A DNA stretch of 60,300 nucleotides from an uncultured Oscillospiraceae bacterium (GCA_947624895.1 CANQMK010000002.1:1-60300); one strand, 5' to 3'. Positions 1 through 8,056 are shown, numbered from the stretch's first letter. The notes: generated by a model not told the origin, from the letters alone. Numbers and translations are program-made.

Positions 1-1
1 C

Positions 2-248
2 GCCAACATCGACGGGATCACCGCGCCGGTGGGCGAGGAAAAGGAGGAACTGGAGGCCAACCGCGCCGAGGCGGAGGACCGGGCCCAAAGGACGAGACAG
101 CAGCTGGAGGAGCAGGGCGTGGACCTGACCGCCCCCATGGGTGACGGCGGGGACAACCTGGCGTACAGCGCCGCCAACATCGACGGGATCACCGCGCCGG
201 TGGGCGAGGAAAAGGAGGAACTGGAGGCCAACCGCGCCGAGGCGGAGG
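2..248 (+). repeat. 171-bp in-frame tandem repeat
   Basis: About 75 bases starting at position 2 recur almost exactly starting at position 173, a period of 171 bp or 57 codons. The copies then diverge after the EANRAEAE segment. The array probably continues to the left of the window. Confidence 0.85.
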
Positions 249-1054
249 GCCGGGCCGACGAGACACGCTCACAGCTGGTGCAGGAGGGGATCATCCCCGT
301 GGACCGCTCCACCTTCACCGTGGGCGAGGGCGGAGAGGGGGCCCACTCCCTGGAGGAGCGGGAGCAGACCCGGCGGGCGCAGGAGCGGGAGGACCGGATT
401 ACCGGCATGGCCTTCCACAGCGGCAATATGCGGGCCGCCGTCCAGGAGCAGAACGCGGCTGTGCTCCACAGCTTCCAACAGCAGCTGGGGGTGCCGGTGG
501 GAGAGCGCCTCACCGGGCGGGCCACCTCTGACGCCTATCTGACCGCCGCCCTCCCCTTCCGGGAGGAGGGGGAGCGGAACAGCCTGCTCCAGGCCGTGCT
601 GAAACGGCAGGACTCCCCCAAGGCGCTGGCCAAGATGATCCGTTCGGACATCAAGCGGTTCATGAAGGTCAGCCTCAAGGACCTTTACAGCGACGACATG
701 GAGACGGTACTGAACGCCAGGGGCCAGCTGTTCAAGCACCAGGCGCTGGTGGGCAGCATCGAGCAGTTGCTCCTGGAGGAGCAGGAGAGGGAGGGGGGTT
801 CCCAGCTGCTGTCCCTGGTCCGAAAGGATGGGGGCAAGGTGTTCCCCGCCTTTTTGAAGAAGCTGGAGGCGTTCAAGAGCGCCATGAGCTCCGCCGGGGA
901 GGCCGGGAGGGCCCAGATCGACACCACCTCCTCCAACCAGGAGACCCAGGGGCGGGCCCGGGCGCGGCTGGAGGAACTGCGGCAGGCCAGAGCCCAGGCG
1001 CGCAAGAAGGCCAAGAAGGCTGGGTATTACGTGAAGAATTTCCGGGACAGCTGA
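2..1054 (+). CDS. Repeat-containing hydrophilic protein, 5' end outside window
   Basis: The reading frame is already open at the left edge, so only the C-terminal 350 residues are visible and the true start lies upstream. The visible part opens with a 57-residue module (GITAPVGEEKEELEANRAEA core) that is repeated once, followed by a charged, probably helical region ending in a Lys/Arg-rich tail. No signal peptide, membrane segment or catalytic motif is seen in this part. A strong hairpin terminator follows the stop. It lies just outside a contractile injection system operon and converges on the DUF4157 gene, so a cargo or accessory role is possible but not shown. I do not recognise the family. 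Confidence 0.7.
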   Translation, partial: ANIDGITAPVGEEKEELEANRAEAEDRAQRTRQQLEEQGVDLTAPMGDGGDNLAYSAANIDGITAPVGEEKEELEANRAEAEGRADETRSQLVQEGIIPVDRSTFTVGEGGEGAHSLEEREQTRRAQEREDRITGMAFHSGNMRAAVQEQNAAVLHSFQQQLGVPVGERLTGRATSDAYLTAALPFREEGERNSLLQAVLKRQDSPKALAKMIRSDIKRFMKVSLKDLYSDDMETVLNARGQLFKHQALVGSIEQLLLEEQEREGGSQLLSLVRKDGGKVFPAFLKKLEAFKSAMSSAGEAGRAQIDTTSSNQETQGRARARLEELRQARAQARKKAKKAGYYVKNFRDS

Positions 1055-1057
1055 GAC

Positions 1058-1092
1058 AAAAAAGCTCCCGCCCGAGAGGGCGGGAGCTTTTT
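1058..1092. terminator. Bidirectional Rho-independent terminator
   Basis: A GC-rich 11-bp stem (AGCTCCCGCCC paired with GGGCGGGAGCT, GAGA loop) is flanked by an A-run on the left and a T-run on the right. It can therefore serve both converging genes, the repeat protein on the plus strand and the DUF4157 gene on the minus strand. Confidence 0.9.
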
Positions 1093-1128
1093 GCTGTCGT
1101 CACGGCGGGCGGGACCGCCCGCGATGGG

Positions 1129-2595
1129 TCAGAGGATGAGGTCGTCCGCGCCGAGGAAGACCTCGTCGTCGTCATCTGTGTCGTCCGTCTGGGACGGGGC
1201 GGGGGTGGGGGCGGGCTCGTCCAGGTCCTCCAGCTCCAGGCCGTCCTCCTCTTCGTCCGCCGCGTGGCGCTCCCGCATGGAGCGGAGGGACAGGCCGATG
1301 CGGCCGGACGGGGATTGGGTGGGGGCGGGGACCGCCGGGGTTGGCGCCGGGGCCGCCGGGGCGGGGACGACGGTCTCCGCCGGGGTCTCCGCCGCCGGAG
1401 CTTCCCGCTCCACGACCCCTCCCGCCGGAGCCGCCTGGTCCGCGACCGGGGCCGCCGGAGTCTCCGCCGGGGCCGCCGGGGTCGCGCCGACGGCCTCCGC
1501 CGCGGGCGCCGCAGCCGCCGCGGCCAGACGAGCGGCTCGACGGGCCGCGTGGCGCTCCCGCCTGGCTCGGCGGGCCGCCCGGCGTTCCCGCCTGGCCTGA
1601 CGGACCTGGGCCTCCGCCTGGGCCTGGCGCTCTGCCCGGCGCTGGAGGGCGATGTTCCGCAGGACGTCAAACTGATAGCCACCCTCGTATTCGCCCTCGG
1701 ACTGGTCGCGTCCCATCGACGCCATCCTGGACTTCCAGGCGGCGAGGCGCTGTTTCTTGTCCTGGAGCCAGCCGCCCGCCCGGCTGAAGAGGGACTGGCG
1801 GGCCTCCGGGCCGGTGTCGGCGGGACCGCCGCCGGACAGGTCGTTCAGCTCTACGCCGTCCTCGCCGTCACTTCCCAGGGCGGAGGAGAGGCGGCTGCCC
1901 AGACCCCGGAACCAGTTCCCCGCCCGGTGGAAGATGGACTGGGAGGGGGCTGGGGCCGCCGGGGTTTCCTCGGGCGGCGCGGCCTCCGGCGCGGCTTCCT
2001 CCTCTGTCTCCTCCAGGTCGTCCAGCTCGTCGCCCTCCTCCGAGTCCTGATGCCGAGCGAGGGCATTGCGGACCCAGCGGGAGAAGCGGTTGCCCTCCAT
2101 AGGGGCCTGGGCGGCGGGGACGGGGGAGAAGGCCCGGACCGCCCCGTCCTCCGGGACTCCCTGGGCCATGTGGTCCGCCCCCCACTCGGCGGCGGGGTCG
2201 TAGTAGGGCATCCCCGGCTCCGCGTCCTGGGGCAGGCTCTGGCTCTGCCGGACCAGGTGGCCCAGCTCGTGGGAGAGGAGCTGTTCTCCCTCCGCCGTGT
2301 CCGGCTGGAAGGCGCCGGGGGCGAAGCGGATCAGGTCGCCCTGGGCCACGGCGTCCGCGCCCAGTTGACCGGGCAGGGGGGACTCCTCCAGCCGGACGGC
2401 GGAGAAGTCCAGGCCGAACTGCCGCTCCATCCGCTCCCGCATGGCGGTGTTCAGGTCCAGGGGACGGCGGGGACCGTCGTCCCCCTGGGCGGCCTGGGCG
2501 ATCTGGCCCAGGAGGGCGGGGGCAGTCTCCGGGGCGACGGGGTCCGCTTTGGCTTCCGCCAGCTCCGGGGCCTTCTTCTCCATCTGTGTCCACAT
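1129..2595 (-). CDS. DUF4157 (eCIS-core) protein, putative CIS cargo
   Basis: The 488-residue product has a DUF4157 domain at about residues 50-125. It includes the family's RMERQFGLDFSAVRL-type stretch and the zinc-metallopeptidase motif HELGH at 109-113. DUF4157 is found in proteins encoded with extracellular contractile injection systems, often cargo toxins. The rest is low-complexity: an amphipathic basic helix near 171-182, similar helices at 221-240 and 269-292, an Arg/Ala-rich helix at 320-360, Pro/Ala linkers, and acidic motifs ending in EL.DL at 186-194, 244-253 and 449-458. No known toxin domain is visible. I chose the ATG preceded by a GGGGGTGTGAGG ribosome site; 15 further residues upstream are possible. 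The gene is transcribed away from the CIS operon and ends at the shared terminator. Whether it is a cargo, a leader for cargo loading or a structural adaptor cannot be decided here. Confidence 0.85.
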   Translation of the reverse strand: MWTQMEKKAPELAEAKADPVAPETAPALLGQIAQAAQGDDGPRRPLDLNTAMRERMERQFGLDFSAVRLEESPLPGQLGADAVAQGDLIRFAPGAFQPDTAEGEQLLSHELGHLVRQSQSLPQDAEPGMPYYDPAAEWGADHMAQGVPEDGAVRAFSPVPAAQAPMEGNRFSRWVRNALARHQDSEEGDELDDLEETEEEAAPEAAPPEETPAAPAPSQSIFHRAGNWFRGLGSRLSSALGSDGEDGVELNDLSGGGPADTGPEARQSLFSRAGGWLQDKKQRLAAWKSRMASMGRDQSEGEYEGGYQFDVLRNIALQRRAERQAQAEAQVRQARRERRAARRARRERHAARRAARLAAAAAAPAAEAVGATPAAPAETPAAPVADQAAPAGGVVEREAPAAETPAETVVPAPAAPAPTPAVPAPTQSPSGRIGLSLRSMRERHAADEEEDGLELEDLDEPAPTPAPSQTDDTDDDDEVFLGADDLIL

Positions 2596-2787
2596 CCGCC
2601 TCACACCCCCTTTCCCAAGCGCCGACGCGCGAAAATACACATACTATCTCAGCAATTTTACTTTACCACCCAGCGCCTCCCGGGGCAAGCAAAACGGCAC
2701 GGATAGGGATAAACGGCGCTGAAACGCACCCGCCCCGGCGGGGAGGATGCACTTCAGGTAGATTTCCCGGCGTTCACGCCGATTTTC

Positions 2788-2816
2788 TTGCAACGGGGCG
2801 GACGGGAAGGTATGAT
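2788..2816 (+). promoter_or_regulatory. Sigma-70-type promoter of the CIS operon
   Basis: TTGCAA at 2788-2793 and TATGAT at 2811-2816 are separated by exactly 17 bp. This would start RNA near 2822 and give a leader of about 50 nt before the first CIS-side gene at 2872. It is the best promoter seen ahead of the whole plus-strand CIS run. Confidence 0.7.
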
Positions 2817-2871
2817 AAGCTCATCCAAGCGCCCGGATGGACGGGCCGGGAGCGGCGGTGGGGGAGATGAT

Positions 2872-3237
2872 ATGCGGGTCGCGGTCTGTGAGAGCATTCG
2901 GCGGGAAGCCGAGCAAATGGTCCACTGGATCGAGGAGTACTGTGCCCTCTATCAGCTTCCCGTCTCCCTCCTGACCTTCCTCGACCCCGCCTCTTTTCAG
3001 GACTGCGCGGAGTCCTTCGATGTGGTCTACATCTGCTATGGGGGCAGCGTGGGCTTTCTCCAGGCCCGCCTGCTCCGGGAGCGGGACCGGGAGCTGCCCA
3101 TCATCCTGGTGGACGACACCATGGAGTACGCCCTGGCCGGGATGCGCCTTCACTGCACCGATTTCATCCTCCGGCCCGTGACCTTTTCCCACATCGCCCG
3201 GAGCATGGCGCTGGCCCTGGGGAGGGAGACGCCATGA
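2872..3237 (+). CDS. Stand-alone degenerate response-regulator receiver
   Basis: The 121-residue protein has the order and spacing of a LytTR-type receiver domain (VAVCES at the N-terminus, DVVYICYGG in the middle, EYALAGMRLHCTDFILRPV near the end) but no output domain. The acidic pair that binds magnesium is reduced to one Glu, the phospho-acceptor Asp position reads as Tyr/Cys, and the conserved Lys of the KP motif is Arg. It should fold as a receiver but not accept phosphate; this is an inference from the alignment by eye. The start is the ATG with GGGGGAGA just upstream. It is the first gene after the 2788 promoter and overlaps the next gene by ATGA, so it belongs to the CIS operon. Confidence 0.65.
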   Translation: MRVAVCESIRREAEQMVHWIEEYCALYQLPVSLLTFLDPASFQDCAESFDVVYICYGGSVGFLQARLLRERDRELPIILVDDTMEYALAGMRLHCTDFILRPVTFSHIARSMALALGRETP

Positions 3238-4532
3238 GCCAGATCCAGACCAAGCGCCGCCTCCCGCCGCTCCCCCGGCAAAAGGACCTGCTGGAGCGGA
3301 CGCTCCTGCGCCAGTCCGCCTGGGCGGCGGGGAGCGAGTTTTTCCAGTACCGTGACCCGGTGTACCACATCACCGAGAACTTCCAGCAGACCTTTGACGC
3401 CATGGGCCGCAGGCACGTCGACGACCTCACCCGCGCCCAGGGCGGCGCGCCGGAGGAGGCCCCCGCCGCCCCGGCGGCGGGCCAGACCGCCGCTCCGCCG
3501 GGACAGAGGGGGACGGAGAGCGCCCCGGAGAGCTTCTACGGGGGCCAGAGCGGGGAGCGGGGCCCGGATCCCGCCTCCAGCCGGGCCTTTTACCAGATGA
3601 AAAACAGGGAGGACCAAGCCTCCCTCCGCCGTTTTTCCGAGACCGCCTTTCAGCGGGGCACCCTCTCCGCGGCGGTCCTCCAGGGGACGGGGCGGATGAT
3701 GCTCTTCTCCTGCCTGAAAAAGACCATCGGCCAGTCCCAGCCCATCCGGGAACAGCAGCGCCGGTTGTTCGACGGGGGCTCCCCGGTGCGGAACGTCCCC
3801 GGCCACATCCCCGACCAGGTGGTCTTTAACCGCACCTTTACCAACAGCGCCGTGGGCGTGGTGGTGGATACCCTTCGGGACGCCCGCCGCACCGTGGAGG
3901 ATATGCAGAAGCTGGTGGTCGGCGGACTGAACAAGACGGAGACCGGCCAGTACGGGGCGGACACGCTGTGGATGATGTACCCCTTCCTGGACGACAGCCG
4001 GGAGAAGGCCCTGCTGGAGCAGTATCTGACCCAGCTCAACGGGCCCAAGGATCTGAGCGCCGACGAGCGCGGCCTTCTTCAGAGCGCCGTGGACAGGACC
4101 CGGACCATCCTGGACAAGAAGGCCCGGATGCGGGTGGAGTTCATCAACAAACTGCGCTTTCTCTCCGACAGGGCCAACGAGGCCCTGGCCGAGATGGAGG
4201 AACCGGGCTTCGCCGCCGCCCTGGACGCGGCCCTGCGGGAGGCCCTGGGGGCGGAGACGCCCCCGGAGGACGGCGGAGACGGCCTCGGCGACGAGGGACC
4301 GGAGGGCCCGCCGCCCGGCGACGGGGAGGAGGGAGCGCCCGATGGAACGGCAGGATCAGGCCCGGACAGTCCGGGCGGACCGCCCGGAGGGGAAGACCCC
4401 GGAGCGGAAGCTGGGACGGCGGGAGGAGCCGCTGACCCAGGTGGGCGCGCTGGCCCGGGCGGCGCTGGAGGGGACCTCCCTCCTGGAGGCGTCGCCCAGG
4501 ACCCTGGAGGAGCTGGCGGGCCGGGTGGGTAA
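3234..4532 (+). CDS. Uncharacterised CIS-operon protein
   Basis: The open frame is 432 codons and starts at an ATG that overlaps the previous stop. Residues 1-360 look like a real soluble, mostly helical protein with a Pro/Ala-rich stretch near 65-110; I recognise no family. From about 4341 on, this frame becomes a Gly/Pro-rich tail with A/T-ending codons. Normal G/C-ending codon use moves at exactly that point to the frame of the next gene. The last 63 codons are therefore probably not native: a single missing base would have removed a stop overlapping the ATG at 4342. No signal peptide or membrane segment is seen. Confidence 0.6.
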   Translation: MSQIQTKRRLPPLPRQKDLLERTLLRQSAWAAGSEFFQYRDPVYHITENFQQTFDAMGRRHVDDLTRAQGGAPEEAPAAPAAGQTAAPPGQRGTESAPESFYGGQSGERGPDPASSRAFYQMKNREDQASLRRFSETAFQRGTLSAAVLQGTGRMMLFSCLKKTIGQSQPIREQQRRLFDGGSPVRNVPGHIPDQVVFNRTFTNSAVGVVVDTLRDARRTVEDMQKLVVGGLNKTETGQYGADTLWMMYPFLDDSREKALLEQYLTQLNGPKDLSADERGLLQSAVDRTRTILDKKARMRVEFINKLRFLSDRANEALAEMEEPGFAAALDAALREALGAETPPEDGGDGLGDEGPEGPPPGDGEEGAPDGTAGSGPDSPGGPPGGEDPGAEAGTAGGAADPGGRAGPGGAGGDLPPGGVAQDPGGAGGPGG

Positions 4533-4695
4533 CACCGCCATGACCGCTCTGCTGGCCGCCCAGTGGCCCCAGCCGGAGGAGACGGCGCTGACCATCCCCC
4601 CGGGGGAGCCGGGCACGGTCCCCCTCTCCGTCCCGGTTATGGAGCCGACCCTGGTCCAGCCCGGCGCCCTGCTGGCCGGAGCACCTGGAGGATGA
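4342..4695 (+). CDS. Small uncharacterised CIS-operon protein
   Basis: The 117-residue protein lies in a different frame from, and inside the 3' end of, the previous open frame. Its codons have the high G/C third-position bias of neighbouring genes, supporting it as the real product here. GGGGAGGAGGGAG provides a ribosome site. The middle (ARAALEGTSLLEASPRTLEEL, then GRVGNTAMTALLAAQ) is helical; the C-terminus is rich in Pro and Val. It is followed 14 bp later by the chaperone-like gene. Function is unknown. Confidence 0.6.
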   Translation: MERQDQARTVRADRPEGKTPERKLGRREEPLTQVGALARAALEGTSLLEASPRTLEELAGRVGNTAMTALLAAQWPQPEETALTIPPGEPGTVPLSVPVMEPTLVQPGALLAGAPGG

Positions 4696-4709
4696 GGGGG
4701 TGACAGCCC

Positions 4710-5141
4710 ATGGACCCGCGCTTCAACGTCCCTGTGGACGCCGCCGGGGAGATGAGAGCCCTGCTGGAGCGCACCGGCGCGGACTTCCGGGAGGAGGGCG
4801 GCCAGTTCCGCCTGACCCTGGCCCAGGGGGGTTGCCGCTGGCAGGTCCTGTGCCGATGCCGGGAGAGCCTGGCGATGGTCTACCACATCCACCCCGCCCG
4901 GGTGAGGGACCCGGAAAAGGCGCTGGAGCTCTGTTCCCGGCTGAATGGCCGGGTGGTCCGGGGGAGCTTCTTCCTCCAGGAGGAGCGCTTCATCTTCCGG
5001 GACAGCGCGGAGTTGACGGAGTACGTCACCGCCCAGGAGGAGCTGGCCCGAACCGTGGAGTACGGCGGGGCGGTCCTCCCCCGGTTCTGGGAGGCCCTGA
5101 CCGCCGCCGCTGACGGGATCTTGCTCCTGGGGACGGAATGA
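4710..5141 (+). CDS. YbjN/secretion-chaperone-like protein
   Basis: The 143-residue soluble protein alternates predicted strands and helices in a pattern like YbjN and CesT-type secretion chaperones. A strand pair covers the first third, followed by a helix with LELCSRLNGRVV, strands with SFFLQEERFIFRD, and a C-terminal helix (TAQEELARTVEY). Proteins of this fold bind partners such as secreted effectors or assembly subunits. Its position just ahead of the sheath gene suits an assembly or cargo-loading chaperone, which is an inference. A GAGGGGGTGA ribosome site precedes the ATG. Confidence 0.5.
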   Translation: MDPRFNVPVDAAGEMRALLERTGADFREEGGQFRLTLAQGGCRWQVLCRCRESLAMVYHIHPARVRDPEKALELCSRLNGRVVRGSFFLQEERFIFRDSAELTEYVTAQEELARTVEYGGAVLPRFWEALTAAADGILLLGTE

Positions 5142-5213
5142 GTCCGAATTACGCGGCATGACCGCGTTTTGGAATATCCGGCAAAAAAATACTTTGACGA
5201 CAGAAAGGAGGGA

Positions 5214-5259
5214 GCTTCACGCCCTGGAAAAAAACACCACGGAGCGTGAAGCAAGGAGA
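5214..5259 (+). promoter_or_regulatory. Stem-loop abutting the sheath ribosome site
   Basis: GCTTCACGC (5214-5222) pairs perfectly with GCGTGAAGC (5244-5252), leaving a 21-nt A-rich loop. The AAGGAG ribosome site for the sheath ATG at 5261 follows immediately. Such a structure could stabilise the 5' end of the sheath message or tune its translation, since sheath is needed in many copies. Confidence 0.45.
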
Positions 5260-5260
5260 C

Positions 5261-7042
5261 ATGGCAGAGTATCTATCTCCGGGCGTCTATGTGGAGGAAT
5301 ACGACTCCGGCGCGACACCCATGCAGGGCGCGAGTACCAGCACCGCCGGCTTCGTCGGTCTGGCGGAGCGGGGGCCGGTGATCGGCCAGCCCCAGCTGGT
5401 CACCAGCTTTGCCGACTACAAGCGCATCTACGGCGGCTACCTCAGTGAGGCCGGCTACGGCGCCAACCGCTTCCTGCCCTACGCGGTGGAGCAGTTCTTC
5501 GCCAACGGCGGGTCCCGGGCCTACATCATGCGGGCTATGCCCGGCGACGCCAAGGTGGCGTCGGTGACGGTGGGTGTGCTGAAGATCTCCGCCGCCAGCC
5601 CCGGCGCCTGGGCGGAGGATATGCGGGTGACCGTCTCCCCCGCGTCCAAGGCCAAGACCCAGGTGCTGGCCGTCAACGGGGCCGACCTGACCCTGAAGAA
5701 CGCCGACGGCTTCAACCCCGGCGACGTGGTGGAGCTCTTTGACGGCAAGACCGTGGCCCACGCCACCATCAAGGGCGTGCTGGACAAGATCGTCACCCTG
5801 GACGCCCCCTGCACCCTGGACGTGGCGGACACCAAGGTGGGCACCGCCAAGTACATCAAGACCTGCGAGGTCACCATCTCCGCCCGCCTGGGCGAGGCGG
5901 TGGAGACCTATGAGTGCCTCTCCCTCAAGGAGGGCGCGCTGAACAACGCCGTGGTCCGGACCGCCAAGAGCGACCTCATCCAGGTGGAGATCACCGCCGC
6001 CAAGGCCGCCCCCGCCGCCGCGCCCGCCAAGGACAAGGACGGCAAGGACTCCAAGAAGGAAGAGGCCCCCGCCCCCAAGGCGGCGTCCATCGTCCCCTTC
6101 GCCCAGTGCGGCGGCGACCAGGAGTCCCTGGTGCTGATCCTCCAGGGCGGCAGCGACGGCTCCGTCCTCACCGCCACCGCCGACGCCTTCCTGGGCGTGG
6201 ACGGCGGCCCCGGTCGGCGCACCGGCCTCCAGGCCTTCCTGGAGAACGGGAATGTGTCCATCCTGGCCATCCCCGGCATCACCATGCCGGAGGTGCAGGC
6301 GGCCCTCATCGGCTTCTGCGAGAGCAAGAAGAGCTGCTTCGCCATCCTGGACGTGCCCATGGATCTGTGCAAGACCAACGACGTGGCCAACTTCCGGGAT
6401 ATGTACGACTCCACCTACGCCGCCATGTATCACCCCTGGCTGGAGATGTATGACGCCGGCGCCCGCCGCTCCGCCTACTTCCCGCCCTCCGGGGCCATCG
6501 CCGGGATCTACGCCCGGACCGACTCCGACCGGGGCGTGCACAAGGCCCCCGCCAACGAGGTGGTCCGGGGCTGCACCGGCCTGAGCTGCGCCTACAACGA
6601 GGGGGAGCAGGACATCCTCAACCCCATCGGCGTGAACCTCATCCGCTCCTTCACCGGGCGGGGCATCCGGGTGTGGGGCGCCCGCACCATCAGCTCCAAC
6701 GGCCTGTGGAAGTACCTGAACGTCCGGCGCCTGTTCATCTACGTGGAGGAGTCCATCAAGGCCAACACCAGCTGGGTGGTCTTCGAGCCCAACAGCCAGA
6801 GCCTCTGGTCCCGGGTGACCCGGACCATCAGCACCTTCCTCGCCACCTGCTGGCGGGACGGCGCCCTCATGGGCTCCACGCCGGAGGAAGCCTTCTTCGT
6901 GGAGTGCGGCCCCACCACCATGACCCAGGACGACATCGACAATGGCCGCCTCATCTGCCAGATCGGCATCGCCCCCGTGAAGCCCGCGGAGTTTGTGATC
7001 TTCCGCATCACCCAGAAGACCGCCAGCGAGTCCGCCGAGTAA
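5261..7042 (+). CDS. Contractile tail sheath protein
   Basis: The 593-residue protein begins with the family signature EYLSPGVYVEEYDSG and contains the C-terminal sheath core (NPIGVNLIRSFTGRGIRVWGA, then VNVRR-like RLFIYVEESI). It polymerises around the inner tube and contracts to drive it into a target. Of the possible starts, the ATG with AAGGAGAC upstream restores the conserved MAEYLSPG beginning. A Lys/Ala/Pro-rich insertion at about residues 246-275 interrupts the variable surface domain. Only one sheath gene is present, whereas Afp/PVC particles use several. It is followed by a tube gene, as in other CIS. Confidence 0.97.
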   Translation: MAEYLSPGVYVEEYDSGATPMQGASTSTAGFVGLAERGPVIGQPQLVTSFADYKRIYGGYLSEAGYGANRFLPYAVEQFFANGGSRAYIMRAMPGDAKVASVTVGVLKISAASPGAWAEDMRVTVSPASKAKTQVLAVNGADLTLKNADGFNPGDVVELFDGKTVAHATIKGVLDKIVTLDAPCTLDVADTKVGTAKYIKTCEVTISARLGEAVETYECLSLKEGALNNAVVRTAKSDLIQVEITAAKAAPAAAPAKDKDGKDSKKEEAPAPKAASIVPFAQCGGDQESLVLILQGGSDGSVLTATADAFLGVDGGPGRRTGLQAFLENGNVSILAIPGITMPEVQAALIGFCESKKSCFAILDVPMDLCKTNDVANFRDMYDSTYAAMYHPWLEMYDAGARRSAYFPPSGAIAGIYARTDSDRGVHKAPANEVVRGCTGLSCAYNEGEQDILNPIGVNLIRSFTGRGIRVWGARTISSNGLWKYLNVRRLFIYVEESIKANTSWVVFEPNSQSLWSRVTRTISTFLATCWRDGALMGSTPEEAFFVECGPTTMTQDDIDNGRLICQIGIAPVKPAEFVIFRITQKTASESAE

Positions 7043-7095
7043 GCCGCCCGCTGAGCCCAACTAAAATCTTGACAAAGAAAGGATGTTGACGATTT

Positions 7096-7575
7096 ATGGC
7101 GATCGGATATCCCTACAGAGTATTTCGATACCGGGTGACTGTGGACGGCATGACCCGGGCCGGATTTTCCGAGGTCTCCGGCATGAGCTCGTCCACCGAT
7201 GCCATCGAGTACCGCGAGGGCGACGACCTGCGCAACACGCCCCGGAAGCTGCCTGGTCTGACCAAGTTCGGCAACGTGACGCTCCGCTGGGGCATCAGCG
7301 ATGACGACGACTTCCTCTCCTGGATCTACTCGGTGGCGCCCTCCAACCAGGCCGGCCCCACCGGCGTGGCCCGGAAGACCATCACCATCACCCTCATCGA
7401 CGACGCCGGCAACGACGGCCCCCAGTGGGTGCTCATCAACGCCTGGCCCACCGGCTACAATGTCCCCGACCTGAACGGTCTGGGCGGCGAGGTGGCCATC
7501 CAGTCCGTGGAGTTTGCCCACGAGGGCATGGAGCACATCCCCGGCGCGCCCGCCGGCACCCCCTCTGAGATCTGA
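7096..7575 (+). CDS. Inner tube protein 1 (gp19/Afp1-like)
   Basis: The 159-residue protein is a T4 gp19-like tube protein: YRFRVTVDG-type opening, FSEVSGMSS, the EYREGDD region, and the late DLNGLGGEVAIQSVEFAHEG segment. These rings stack to form the hollow tube inside the sheath. It sits directly downstream of the sheath gene, as in Afp and PVC loci, and is the most typical of the three tube paralogues. GAAAGGA lies upstream of the ATG. Confidence 0.95.
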   Translation: MAIGYPYRVFRYRVTVDGMTRAGFSEVSGMSSSTDAIEYREGDDLRNTPRKLPGLTKFGNVTLRWGISDDDDFLSWIYSVAPSNQAGPTGVARKTITITLIDDAGNDGPQWVLINAWPTGYNVPDLNGLGGEVAIQSVEFAHEGMEHIPGAPAGTPSEI

Positions 7576-7696
7576 TGACAACGACCCGTCTCTCACAGCC
7601 CACGGCCTCCCGGGCCGCTGGACTGTGAGAGGCCATATACGGGCGGTGTAGCCCTCCGTGGGCCCCGCCGCTCCACTCCACCAGGAGGTGCGGACC

Positions 7697-8056
7697 TTGC
7701 AGACCGAATTTGAGTTTGAGCTCCCCCGGGGCTATGTGGATCAGAACGGCGAGATCCACAAGAAGGGCGTGATGCGCCTGGCCTCCGCCGCGGACGAGAT
7801 CCTGCCCCTGCGGGACCCCAAGGTGCAGCAGAACCCCGGCTACCTCACCATCATCCTGCTCAGCCGGGTCATCACCAAGCTGGGCACCCTGCGGGCCATC
7901 AACACCCGGGTCATCGAGGGACTGTTCACCATGGACCTGGCCTATCTCCAGGATATGTACCAGCGGATCAATATGTCGGAGATGCCCCACTACCAGTTCA
8001 CCTGCCCCCACTGCGGCCAGCAGGTGGAGGTGCCGCTGGATTTTTTGCTGGGGTAG
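7697..8056 (+). CDS. Tail assembly protein with zinc ribbon
   Basis: The 119-residue zero-frame product starts at a TTG seven bases after GGAGGT. The first two thirds (FEFELPRGYVDQNGEIHKKG, then RVITKLGTLRAI) resemble small tail-assembly proteins encoded between CIS tube genes. The C-terminus holds a CPHC half zinc ribbon followed by EVPLDFLLG and the stop. The stop lies directly after a slippery T-rich site, and coding continues in the -1 frame for 108 codons. It may thus encode a short and a long form, like the G and GT tail chaperones of lambda-type phages. Confidence 0.8.
   Translation: MQTEFEFELPRGYVDQNGEIHKKGVMRLASAADEILPLRDPKVQQNPGYLTIILLSRVITKLGTLRAINTRVIEGLFTMDLAYLQDMYQRINMSEMPHYQFTCPHCGQQVEVPLDFLLG
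8041..8047 (+). promoter_or_regulatory. Candidate -1 ribosomal frameshift site
   Basis: T TTT TTG sits in the reading phase needed for tandem slippage (zero-frame codons GAT-TTT-TTG), three codons before the zero-frame TAG. A shift here enters the open downstream frame. CCGGAG at 8068-8073 can pair with CTCCGG at 8092-8097, but it is about 20 nt away, longer than the usual spacer. A homopolymer indel error is the main alternative. Confidence 0.55.
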
